DNA of 64,000 nucleotides, taken from positions 3,005,501 to 3,069,500 of the forward strand of contig JAVSGI010000005.1 of the NCBI GenBank assembly GCA_032334235.1, given 5' to 3'. This DNA is from Paracoccaceae bacterium Fryx2 (GTDB lineage: Bacteria; Pseudomonadota; Alphaproteobacteria; Rhodobacterales; Rhodobacteraceae). Each line of letters begins with the position of its first letter. Position 1 is the stretch's first letter. The notes below the pieces were generated by a model, which was given only the letters and a program-made list of their open reading frames with translations, made no database searches and had not been told where the DNA came from. This document shows positions 9,084-16,102 of this stretch, piece after piece. The translations under genes were made by a program, and so were the position numbers.

Positions 9084-9350
9084 TCAGCCCTCCGCAATCT
9101 GCGGAATGATGCGGTCGACAAAGAAACTGATGAGGGTCGAGGTCATGAAGCTCATCGACACCCAGAAAACCAGCAGCATCGCGCCGACCTTCGGCACGAA
9201 GGACAGTGTCATTTCCTGGATCGAGGTCAGCGCCTGGAACAGACCCACCGCCACCCCGGCCACCAGCGCCACCGCCAGGAGCGGTGCCGAGATCAGCACC
9301 GACACCCAGAGGCCCTGGCGCATCGTGTCGAAGATGTCGGCCTCGGTCAT
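9084..9350 (-). CDS. fliQ: Flagellar export gate protein FliQ
   Basis: An 88-residue protein with two membrane helices and the family pattern VALVAGVAVGLFQALTSIQE followed by PKVGAMLLVF. Four FliQ copies wrap the FliP5-FliR core of the export gate. Its start overlaps the fliE stop by ATGA. Confidence 0.95.
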   Translation of the reverse strand: MTEADIFDTMRQGLWVSVLISAPLLAVALVAGVAVGLFQALTSIQEMTLSFVPKVGAMLLVFWVSMSFMTSTLISFFVDRIIPQIAEG

Positions 9351-9637
9351 ACCGGCATCCTCAGGATTTCCTGATAGGCCTCCACCACCTTGTCGCGGAC
9401 CGTCACGACGGTTTCGACCGCGGATTCCGAGGCCGCGAGGGCCTGGATCAGGGCATGGGGGTCCGCCCCGCCGGTCATGGCGGCGCGGGCGGTCTGTTCG
9501 CCCTTTGCGAGGGTGTCGGCAAAACGGCCCACCAGCGTTTCAAGGGTTCCCGCCTCGCCGCCCGGCTGCGGCGACGGTGCCGCAGCCGAACGAGCCTTCT
9601 CATAGGACAGGACGGCAAGAGAGGTATTCAATTCCAT
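9347..9637 (-). CDS. fliE: Flagellar MS ring-rod junction protein FliE
   Basis: A 96-residue helical protein with the FliE C-terminal signature (ALAASESAVETVVTVRDKVVEAYQEILRMPV). FliE joins the MS ring to the FlgB/C rod and is the first rod substrate exported. It is located between flgC and fliQ, overlapping fliQ by 4 bp. Confidence 0.93.
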   Translation of the reverse strand: MELNTSLAVLSYEKARSAAAPSPQPGGEAGTLETLVGRFADTLAKGEQTARAAMTGGADPHALIQALAASESAVETVVTVRDKVVEAYQEILRMPV

Positions 9638-9649
9638 TCTGGATCTCCT

Positions 9650-10030
9650 CTATCGGCGCAACAGCTCGAACAGGCTCTGCGTCATTTGACGTGCCTGATC
9701 GAACATCTTGAGGTTCGCCTCGTAGCTGCGCTGCGCTTCGCGCGCGTCAGCGATTTCGATCACCAGATCGACATTCGAGCCGTCGTAGTGACCGGTTTCA
9801 TCGGCCAGCGGGTGGCCGGGGTCGTAGACCTTCGTCAGCTCGCTGCGGTCGAGCCGCAGCGGGCCGGGCGCCACCAGACCGCTGTCCATCTGCTCGCGAA
9901 AGCTGATGGTCTTGCGGTGGTATCCGGGTGTGTCGGCATTGGCGATGTTTTCAGAGACATGCCGCAGCCGCATCGCCTGCGCCTCCATTCCGGAGGCCGC
10001 AAGGGAAAGGGACTTGATCAGATCGCTCAT
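9650..10030 (-). CDS. flgC: Flagellar proximal rod protein FlgC
   Basis: A 126-residue rod protein with the family N-terminal signature ENIANADTPGYHRK and C-terminal helix REAQRSYEANLKMFDQARQM. It lies 8 bp behind flgB and is co-transcribed with fliE. Confidence 0.95.
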   Translation of the reverse strand: MSDLIKSLSLAASGMEAQAMRLRHVSENIANADTPGYHRKTISFREQMDSGLVAPGPLRLDRSELTKVYDPGHPLADETGHYDGSNVDLVIEIADAREAQRSYEANLKMFDQARQMTQSLFELLRR

Positions 10031-10038
10031 CTGCCCAC

Positions 10039-10419
10039 CTACCCGCGGCCGAGAGAGGTGCGCAGGATCTTGGAGGTGGATCGGTAAATCGCCAGCGCCA
10101 TGTCATGCTGCTGGCGCACCTCGACCGCCTTCACCATCTCGCCTTCCAGCGAAACGGAATTGCCGTTGGGGGAGGCGGCGCCGCCCTGCACGCGCGGGGT
10201 CAGATCCATCGTCCGGTCGCTTGCTGTCAGATGGGCGGGCCTGGTGGCCCTCATGGAGCCGCCGGGCGGCGCATAGGCCTTCGCGAAGGCGGGCAGATCC
10301 ACCGCCTTGTAGCCGGGCGTATCGGCGTTCGCCACATTGCGGGCAATCGCCTCCTGACGCGCGCCGGCATGGGCGGCCATCGCCTGGGCCATTCTGACCA
10401 TTTCGAGTTTTTCAAACAT
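10039..10419 (-). CDS. flgB: Flagellar proximal rod protein FlgB
   Basis: A 126-residue FlgB with NVANADTPGYKAVDLP near residue 30 and a C-terminal rod helix. I chose the ATG at 10419 (MFEKLEMV) over the in-frame ATG ten codons upstream because a GGGAG ribosome site precedes it at the right spacing and homologues begin there. It is the first gene of the minus-strand basal-body operon, divergent from fliI. Confidence 0.93.
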   Translation of the reverse strand: MFEKLEMVRMAQAMAAHAGARQEAIARNVANADTPGYKAVDLPAFAKAYAPPGGSMRATRPAHLTASDRTMDLTPRVQGGAASPNGNSVSLEGEMVKAVEVRQQHDMALAIYRSTSKILRTSLGRG

Positions 10420-10503
10420 CAGGGCTTCTCCCTTGATCTGCTTCACCAAGGCTTAAGGGTGATTCCTTTAGAAAGGGTAAGCAGCGAACAAAGGGAGAAT
10501 CCC
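10420..10503. promoter_or_regulatory. Divergent flgB/fliI promoter region
   Basis: 84 bp between two diverging flagellar operons must hold both promoters. It contains CTTAAGGG and a more A+T-rich TTTAGAAAGGG segment. TTAAGGG also occurs upstream of flagellin near 15314. It could be half of a CtrA-type TTAA site, but the full TTAA-N7-TTAA pattern is not present, so no factor is assigned. Confidence 0.35.
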
Positions 10504-11817
10504 GTGGCCGGAATTTTTGACAACCTGCGTGCCGAGATTGCCAGCATCAGCGTGAGCTGCCGGGTCGGGCGCATTGCGGAGGTCGGGCGCGGCACCTTGC
10601 GGGTGTCGGGGCTGAGCCAGGGCACCGGGCTTGGCGACCGCGTGCTGATCCGCGGCCAGGGCGGGCCGATCGGCGGCGAGGTGCTGCGCCTTGCGGGCGA
10701 CGGGCTGACCGTGCTGCCCGACGACGCGGCGGACGGGCTGGTGATCGGAGATGCGGTGGAACTGATCGGCCGCGCCGAAATCGCGCCCGATGACGGCTGG
10801 ATCGGGCGCATCGTCGATCCGTTCGGCAAGCCGCTGGATGGGCGGCCACTGTTTCGCGGCGCGGCCCCGCGATCCTTGCGCGCGCAGGCCCCTGCTGCGG
10901 CGTCGCGCCGCAGGCTGGGGGAGCGGCTGAGCACCGGCGTCGCGGTGTTCGACACGCTGTTGCCGCTGGTGCGCGGCCAGCGCATCGGGCTGTTCGCGGG
11001 CTCCGGTGTCGGGAAATCCTCGCTGCTGGCCAAGTTCGCGCGCGGGGTCTCGGCGGATGTGGTTGTGATCGCGCTGGTGGGCGAACGCGGGCGCGAGCTG
11101 CGCGAGTTCACCGACCGGGTGCTGGGGCCCGCGGGCATGGCACGCTCGGTCATCGTCACCGCCACGTCGGACCAGTCGCCACTGATCCGCCGCCGCTGTG
11201 CCTGGACGGCGATGGCGGTGGCCGAGCATTTCCGCGATCAGGGGCTGCATGTCCTGCTGCTGGCCGACAGCATCACCCGCTTTGCCGAGGCGCATCGAGA
11301 GGTGGCACTGGCGGCGGGCGAGGCGGGCAATCTGCGCGGCTTTCCCCCCTCGACCGCCCACACCATCATGTCGCTGGCCGAACGTGCCGGGCCGGGGCCG
11401 GAAGGGGTGGGCGACATCACGGCGGTCTTCTCGGTGCTGGTCGCCGGGTCCGACATGGAAGAGCCGGTGGCCGACATCCTGCGCGGTGTGCTCGACGGCC
11501 ATGTGGTGATGGATCGCAAGATCGCCGAGCGCGGCCGCTATCCGGCGATCGACCTGCTGCGCTCGGTGTCGCGCAGCCTGCCCGAAGCCGCGAGCGCCGA
11601 GGAAAACGCACTGATCGCCGAGGCGCGGCGGCTGCTGGGGGCCTATGACCGTGCCGAGATGATGATCCAGGCCGGGCTTTACGCCAAGGGGTCTGACCCG
11701 CTGGTGGATGCGGCGATCCGGGTCTGGCCCGCGCTGGATGCCTTTCTGGCGGAAGACGCGCCCGATGGCGTCGCGGGCAGCTTTCGGCGGCTGGCTGCCT
11801 GCCTTGCAGCGCGCTGA
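10504..11817 (+). CDS. fliI: Flagellar export ATPase FliI
   Basis: A 437-residue FliI. The Walker A motif is GSGVGKS at residues 166-172, with the following F1-beta-like ATPase core (LVGERGRELREF; the Walker B region VLLLADSITRFAEAHREVAL) and C-terminal helices. The start is GTG at 10504, preceded by GGGAG with 6-7 nt spacing. The frame is open further upstream, but that part is antisense to flgB and has no ribosome site. FliI energises substrate unloading at the FlhA/FlhB gate. Confidence 0.96.
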   Translation: MAGIFDNLRAEIASISVSCRVGRIAEVGRGTLRVSGLSQGTGLGDRVLIRGQGGPIGGEVLRLAGDGLTVLPDDAADGLVIGDAVELIGRAEIAPDDGWIGRIVDPFGKPLDGRPLFRGAAPRSLRAQAPAAASRRRLGERLSTGVAVFDTLLPLVRGQRIGLFAGSGVGKSSLLAKFARGVSADVVVIALVGERGRELREFTDRVLGPAGMARSVIVTATSDQSPLIRRRCAWTAMAVAEHFRDQGLHVLLLADSITRFAEAHREVALAAGEAGNLRGFPPSTAHTIMSLAERAGPGPEGVGDITAVFSVLVAGSDMEEPVADILRGVLDGHVVMDRKIAERGRYPAIDLLRSVSRSLPEAASAEENALIAEARRLLGAYDRAEMMIQAGLYAKGSDPLVDAAIRVWPALDAFLAEDAPDGVAGSFRRLAACLAAR

Positions 11818-11834
11818 GCCCCGAACCGGGTTTT

Positions 11835-12665
11835 TCAGCCCAATCGGCTCAGCATGTTGGAATAGCCGGCCTGCGAGTTCTGCAGCAGTTGCAGCGCCCC
11901 CGCGCCCCGGGTCAGCAGCGACACCCCCGCAGAAGAATCGGAACGCGCGAGGAATTGGCGCATCAGGCTATCCAGCTTCTTCGGGTCGGCAAACTGCGAC
12001 ACCTCGCTGCTGCCGAACATCTTTTCGGCGCGGGCTCGGAACGTGGTCATTTGCTGGTCCAGGTCCAGCGAGCCGAAGCTGGAGGGCAGGCCGAGCGCCG
12101 TTTCGAACACCTTGCGCAGCGGGGTATTGCCCATGATCGCGTACCATCGGCCGTTGTCGGTGGCGGTATTGGTGGCCAGCAGCGGCAGTTCCCGTTCCGC
12201 GTTCAGGGCCAGCCGCATGTCGCCATTCTGCTCGCCCACCGCCATCTCGAACTGGCGGGTCTTGTAGGCCGACAGGATCTTGTCGGCGAAATCCGAAAGC
12301 TGGGTGCGCGGTGTCGCATAGTCACCGAAGCCGAAGGCGGAGGAAAAGGCGGCGTATTGCTTGTCGGCCAGCCGGTTCGCCAGATCCTTGGTGTCCAGCG
12401 TGCCGTCTGCCAGCACCTTCTTGATGAAGTACCTGTTGTTGATGTCGGCATCGAGCCCGAAGGCCCCCAGCGCCACCTTCAGCAGCCGCCGGTCCGACAC
12501 CAGATCCTCGGCCGTCTTGATGCTGCCGATCTTCGCGCGAAAGTAGTCCTCGTCGCGCTTGAGCGCCGGGGCCGCCGCGAAGGCCGCCTGCTGCTTGGCC
12601 ATCGTGCGCTTCAGGAAGCCCCAGCCGGCATAGCCCCCGAGCGGAACGACAGGTGCGAAGCTCAT
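11835..12665 (-). CDS. DUF1217-family flagellar cluster protein
   Basis: A 276-residue protein with DUF1217-like features: LKRDEDYFRAKIGSIKTAEDLVSDRRLLKVAL near residue 40, and repeated LSDFADKILSAYKTRQFE-type blocks. DUF1217 genes are found next to flbT/flaF in alphaproteobacterial flagellar loci; the exact role is unknown. The start at 12665 overlaps the flbT stop by 4 bp. The stop is 18 bp from the convergent fliI stop, leaving little room for separate terminators. Confidence 0.85.
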   Translation of the reverse strand: MSFAPVVPLGGYAGWGFLKRTMAKQQAAFAAAPALKRDEDYFRAKIGSIKTAEDLVSDRRLLKVALGAFGLDADINNRYFIKKVLADGTLDTKDLANRLADKQYAAFSSAFGFGDYATPRTQLSDFADKILSAYKTRQFEMAVGEQNGDMRLALNAERELPLLATNTATDNGRWYAIMGNTPLRKVFETALGLPSSFGSLDLDQQMTTFRARAEKMFGSSEVSQFADPKKLDSLMRQFLARSDSSAGVSLLTRGAGALQLLQNSQAGYSNMLSRLG

Positions 12666-13066
12666 GACGGATGGGCGGCGAAGAGCCGCTCCTCCCGGGG
12701 CAGCAGGCTGCGCAGGGCCTTCAGCGCCTGATAGTGCTGGTCTTCCAGCACCGCGGTGGTGGCGACGGCCAGCTGCGCGCGGCTGTCGTGATCGGTCAGC
12801 ACCTGGCTCAACTGTTCGATGCCGCGCAGCAACTGCATCCGCGCCTCGCCCGGGTCGGCATCGCCCGACAGGACCAGCTGCACGATGTAGCAGACCCGGC
12901 GCACCGGCGTGTTGACCGATTCGGGGTGAATGGCGTCGCGGAGCCGCAGGATATGGGCATTGGGCGTCATCACCGCGAGCCGGGACCGGCGCTCGCCGTT
13001 TTCGATTACCGCGCCATTGATCAGAACCCGCTCGTGCGGGCCGAGCTTCAGCACCAGACCGGTCAT
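12662..13066 (-). CDS. flbT: Flagellin mRNA regulator FlbT
   Basis: A 134-residue FlbT: N-terminal LKLGPHERVLINGAVIENG, central NTPVRRVCYIVQLVL, and C-terminal helices. In Caulobacter FlbT binds the 5' untranslated region of the flagellin mRNA and promotes its decay until the hook is complete. It overlaps the flaF stop by 4 bp, so flaF-flbT-DUF1217 form a coupled set just downstream of flagellin. The flagellin leader here has a stem-loop (15199-15216) that could be a target. Confidence 0.93.
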   Translation of the reverse strand: MTGLVLKLGPHERVLINGAVIENGERRSRLAVMTPNAHILRLRDAIHPESVNTPVRRVCYIVQLVLSGDADPGEARMQLLRGIEQLSQVLTDHDSRAQLAVATTAVLEDQHYQALKALRSLLPREERLFAAHPS

Positions 13067-13440
13067 GCCCCGCCTCCTTCGCCCCGAAGGCCGCGCATGA
13101 CGGCGGTATTGATGTCGACCAGCACTTCGGCACTGGCCCCCGACTCCAGAACCTTGGGGCTGTGCTGCGCGGTGAATTCGAACAGGTAGAACAGCTGGGC
13201 GCGCAGGGCGGTGGGCAGGGCGTTGGCGGATGATGCAACGTCGGCGGCCAGCGTCCGCCACATCTGCGTGTTGTCGTGCAGGGCTGCCACCAGACCCGCG
13301 TGATCGGTCTTGCGCCGCGACCACGCCTGCGACAGGCGCTGGGTGATGCGGGCAAAGAGCTCGTATTCGACGCTGCGGGCCGAGCGGACAGGGGCTTCGG
13401 GTCGTCCATAGGCGTTGCGGGCCAGGTTGAGTGCGTTCAC
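13063..13440 (-). CDS. flaF: Flagellin biosynthesis regulator FlaF
   Basis: A 125-residue FlaF beginning NALNLARNAYG and containing the conserved helix KTDHAGLVAALHDNTQMW and DINTAVMRGLRG. I chose the GTG at 13440, which has AAGGA about 8 nt upstream and matches the family N-terminus. The frame stays open upstream through a 15-bp tandem repeat (13452-13556) and could add 37 residues of IPAHM-like pentapeptides from an ATG at 13551, but no homologue is known to have that. FlaF is needed for flagellin synthesis or secretion and acts opposite to FlbT. Confidence 0.9.
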   Translation of the reverse strand: MNALNLARNAYGRPEAPVRSARSVEYELFARITQRLSQAWSRRKTDHAGLVAALHDNTQMWRTLAADVASSANALPTALRAQLFYLFEFTAQHSPKVLESGASAEVLVDINTAVMRGLRGEGGGA

Positions 13441-13451
13441 GGGATGTCCTT

Positions 13452-13556
13452 CCGGTATCATGTGGGCCGGTATCATGTGGGCCGGTATCATGTGGGCCGG
13501 TGTCGTGCGGACCGGTTTCGTGCGAACCGGAATGTTGCGGACCGGGATCATGCGGG
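13452..13556. repeat. Seven tandem 15-bp repeats between flagellin and flaF
   Basis: Unit CCGGTATCATGTGGG on the plus strand. The first three copies (13452-13496) are identical; the next four (13497-13511, 13512-13526, 13527-13541, 13542-13556) are degenerate but keep CCGG and GTGCGG-like cores. The unit is a multiple of three and in phase with flaF. It lies in the flagellin 3' trailer and flaF 5' leader. Confidence 0.9.
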
Positions 13557-13567
13557 GTCAGGAAGTC

Positions 13568-13596
13568 GCCCGGGGTGCCGTTGCCGACCCCCGGGC
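13568..13596 (-). terminator. Stem-loop after flagellin
   Basis: GCCCGGGGT (13568-13576) pairs with ACCCCCGGGC (13587-13596), with one bulge, 9 bp beyond the flagellin stop. There is no U-tract, so it may be a weak terminator or an mRNA 3'-end stabiliser. Confidence 0.45.
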
Positions 13597-13604
13597 GGTT
13601 TCTG

Positions 13605-15152
13605 TTACCGGAACAGCGCCAGAACGTTCTGCGGCGCCTGGTTGGCGATCGACAGCGCCTGCGTGCCCAGCTGTTGCTGGACCTGCAGTGCCTGAAGCCG
13701 GGCTGCCGTTTCTTCCATGTTGGCATCGACCATCGACCCGATGCCGGCCTTCAGCGCATCCGACAGATCACTGACGAAATCGTTCTGGATCTCGATGCGC
13801 TTTTGCGCCGAACCGAAGGCCGCCGCAGAGTCGATCGACCGGTTGATCATGGTTTCGACGTTCGCCAGGGCAGACTTGGCGCCGTCGGCGGTGGTCACGT
13901 CGATGTTGTCGAGCCCGAACAGCCCGCCGGAGGCTTCGCCGTCCTTGGCCACATGCAACGCCAGGGTCCGCCCGCCGGTAGCGTCGTCGACGCTCAGCGA
14001 CCATGCGCCGGTGGTGGCGTCCTTCGAGACGCTGGTGGTCACGCCGGCAGGCGGGTTGGAGTCGATGGCGATCTTCAGGCCCTTCACCACGTCTTCCATC
14101 GACTCGCCCTTGCCGGCGATATAGTCGAAGGATTGCGAACCGACGTTCACCTTGAAGCTGTCGCCATCCTTCACACCGGCGGTGGTCGAGAAGTCGATGG
14201 TTTCCGCGCGCTGCTCGATGGTGGCTACGTTGGGGGCGGTCGGGGCCGCGCCGCTTCCGTTGATGTCGGTCATTTCCAGGTTGGCATCGACCGTCGAAGC
14301 CAGCGAAACGCTCACCGACTCGAACGCATTGGTGTTCGAGATTTCCATCACCCCGGAACCGTTGGCCGCGGCCGTCACCCCTTTCAGCCCCAGTGCATTG
14401 ATCGCGCCGGTGAAATGGTCGCGGATCTGATCAGCGGTTTCGGCTCCCGCGGCGGTGAAGTTCAGCGTATTGCCTTTCACGTTGATCGTGTAGACGTCGT
14501 TGGCGGCCGCCGGCGCGCCGAAGGTGACCTCCGCTGCCTTGCCTGCGGCCGCAGTCGTGGTGCCGGTTGTTCCCACCGTGCCCCCCGGCGCCGTGATGGT
14601 GCCGTAGGAGGCGACGTCCGCAGTGCCGATGCCGAACTTGCCCGCGCCGGTCGTCAGATCCTGCCGTTCGACGGTGATGCTGGACGCGGTGACGTTGCGG
14701 TCACCCGAGCGGTCGAGCGACGCGAGCACCTTCATGTCGTCGGTGCCCTTGATCATGTTCTGCCCGTTGAACTGGGCAGCCCCCACGACCGAGGCGATCT
14801 GGTCGCGCAGCGCGACGATGTCGGTCTGGATCTTGTTGCGGTCGACGTTCTCTTCCTGCGCCGCGACGACCTTGCCCTTGATCTCGGTCAAGAGGCCGGT
14901 CACGGTTTCCGCCGCCTTGCGGGCGACCGAAATGGTCGAGGACCCCAGCGACAGGCTGTCGCCGATGCCCTTGAAGCCGGCCACGTCGGATTCCATCACC
15001 TTCGAGATGGCCCAGACGGCGGCGTTGTCCTTGGCGGTCGAGACGGCTTTCCCGGTCGAGATGTGCGACTGGGTGGTGTTGAGGTTCTTGTTGATCGACT
15101 TCATCGACTGAAGGGCGACCATGGCACTGGTATTGGTCAGAATCGAGGACAT
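13605..15152 (-). CDS. fliC: Flagellin
   Basis: A 515-residue flagellin. The N-terminal D0/D1 helices begin SSILTNTSAMVALQSMKSIN and contain LSTG-like HISTGKAVSTAKDNAA. The C-terminal D1/D0 (IDSAAAFGSAQKRIEIQNDFV ... ANMEETAARLQALQVQQQLG) ends in LALFR. The middle ~250 residues are a Gly/Thr/Ala-rich surface domain typical of variable D2/D3. The ATG at 15152 has AAGGGA upstream; an earlier in-frame ATG (15203) gives residues no flagellin has. Regulation by FlaF/FlbT is expected from the adjacent genes. Confidence 0.95.
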   Translation of the reverse strand: MSSILTNTSAMVALQSMKSINKNLNTTQSHISTGKAVSTAKDNAAVWAISKVMESDVAGFKGIGDSLSLGSSTISVARKAAETVTGLLTEIKGKVVAAQEENVDRNKIQTDIVALRDQIASVVGAAQFNGQNMIKGTDDMKVLASLDRSGDRNVTASSITVERQDLTTGAGKFGIGTADVASYGTITAPGGTVGTTGTTTAAAGKAAEVTFGAPAAANDVYTINVKGNTLNFTAAGAETADQIRDHFTGAINALGLKGVTAAANGSGVMEISNTNAFESVSVSLASTVDANLEMTDINGSGAAPTAPNVATIEQRAETIDFSTTAGVKDGDSFKVNVGSQSFDYIAGKGESMEDVVKGLKIAIDSNPPAGVTTSVSKDATTGAWSLSVDDATGGRTLALHVAKDGEASGGLFGLDNIDVTTADGAKSALANVETMINRSIDSAAAFGSAQKRIEIQNDFVSDLSDALKAGIGSMVDANMEETAARLQALQVQQQLGTQALSIANQAPQNVLALFR

Positions 15153-15198
15153 TTCCGTTTCCCTTGATAGGGCCGGCGCTTTGCGCACGGCGTTTCGG

Positions 15199-15216
15199 GC
15201 CACCTTCCACGGTGGC
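15199..15216 (-). promoter_or_regulatory. Stem-loop in the flagellin mRNA leader
   Basis: GCCACC (15199-15204) and GGTGGC (15211-15216) form a 6-bp hairpin with a 6-nt loop, 47 nt upstream of the flagellin start. Position and size match what would be expected of an FlbT-responsive leader structure; binding is inference. Confidence 0.35.
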
Positions 15217-15372
15217 GAGACGAGCCTTCTGGCCGATGCGGCGGGCTGGGCCCGACCGCGCCATCCTTCGGGGATGCAGGTCGATTGATGGGGCTGAAGG
15301 TCTTTGTCTTCCCTTAACGCCGCCCCGGCCGGATTGCCTGAATACCCGGCATTTGACGAAAACCCGCGCCGA

Positions 15373-15714
15373 TCACACCCGCCGGGTCAGGTGCGCGCCA
15401 TCTGCGGCGACAGAGATCCGGCGTCCCTGGCCATCATAGGTGGCCATCCCGGCGCGGACGGCCTTCACTTCGCCGATTCGCCGCCGGGCAGCGCGCAGGC
15501 CGTTCAGGGCGGCCAGCAGGCAGGCGGCATTGCGGCCGGCCTTTTGCCGCAGGCGCTGGATCAGCGCGTCGTCGGCGATGCCGCCGATCTGTTCCACCAG
15601 CGCCTCGACCTCGGCGCCAAGCGGTGTCAGGGTGGCAAGGTCGCCCGCAAGCACCGCCGCATGCATCGCGTCGAGGTGCCGTTCCAGGGTTGTGCCCATG
15701 TCAGACATTTGCAT
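15373..15714 (-). CDS. flgN: FlgN-like flagellar export chaperone
   Basis: About 113 residues, all-helical (LERHLDAMHAAVLAGDLATLTPLGAEVEALVEQI, then a second long helix ending in TYDGQGRR), as in FlgN-type chaperones of hook-filament junction proteins. Start codons at 15714, 15708 and 15699 are all possible; I give the first, which overlaps the flgJ stop. There is no signal peptide or membrane helix. Assignment rests on fold-like pattern, length and location behind flgJ. Confidence 0.65.
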   Translation of the reverse strand: MQMSDMGTTLERHLDAMHAAVLAGDLATLTPLGAEVEALVEQIGGIADDALIQRLRQKAGRNAACLLAALNGLRAARRRIGEVKAVRAGMATYDGQGRRISVAADGAHLTRRV

Positions 15715-16012
15715 CCGGCCCCCGGTCCGCCCGCTCCGCCCGGTCCGACAGGGCGCGGAACAGCTGTTCCGCCAGCCCGATGCCGCCCCGCGCCACCAGC
15801 GCCCTCGCCTGCTCCTCCCGCAGGAAGGAGGAGAACTGCTGTTCCCCGATGCCGCCGCCAAAGCCGTCGCGCGCGGCGCCCAGCCCGGCATGGCCCAGCA
15901 TTTCCGCCAGGAAGGCCGCCTCCAGTGCCCGCGCCTGCACCCGGAGCGGGTCGTCGGGCGGGCGCGGCGCGGTGGACAGGGGGGGCGGGCTCGGCTGAGT
16001 CGGCAGGATCAT
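15701..16012 (-). CDS. flgJ: Single-domain FlgJ rod-capping protein
   Basis: A 103-residue protein corresponding only to the N-terminal rod-binding domain of FlgJ (LEAAFLAEMLGHAGLG and the EEQARALVARGGIGLAEQLF C-terminal block). The peptidoglycan hydrolase domain of enterobacterial FlgJ is absent; the SltF-like enzyme at 581-1324 would supply it. The ATG at 16012 was chosen because homologues start a few residues before the Pro-rich linker. It overlaps flgN by 14 bp. Confidence 0.85.
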   Translation of the reverse strand: MILPTQPSPPPLSTAPRPPDDPLRVQARALEAAFLAEMLGHAGLGAARDGFGGGIGEQQFSSFLREEQARALVARGGIGLAEQLFRALSDRAERADRGPDANV

Positions 16013-16102
16013 CGCGGTTTCTCCGGTGCGCTGGATTTTCCGCAGTATCGCGGGCCTGCGGTAAACAAGCGGTAACCAGTTCCGGAAATACTGCCGGGGA
16101 AC

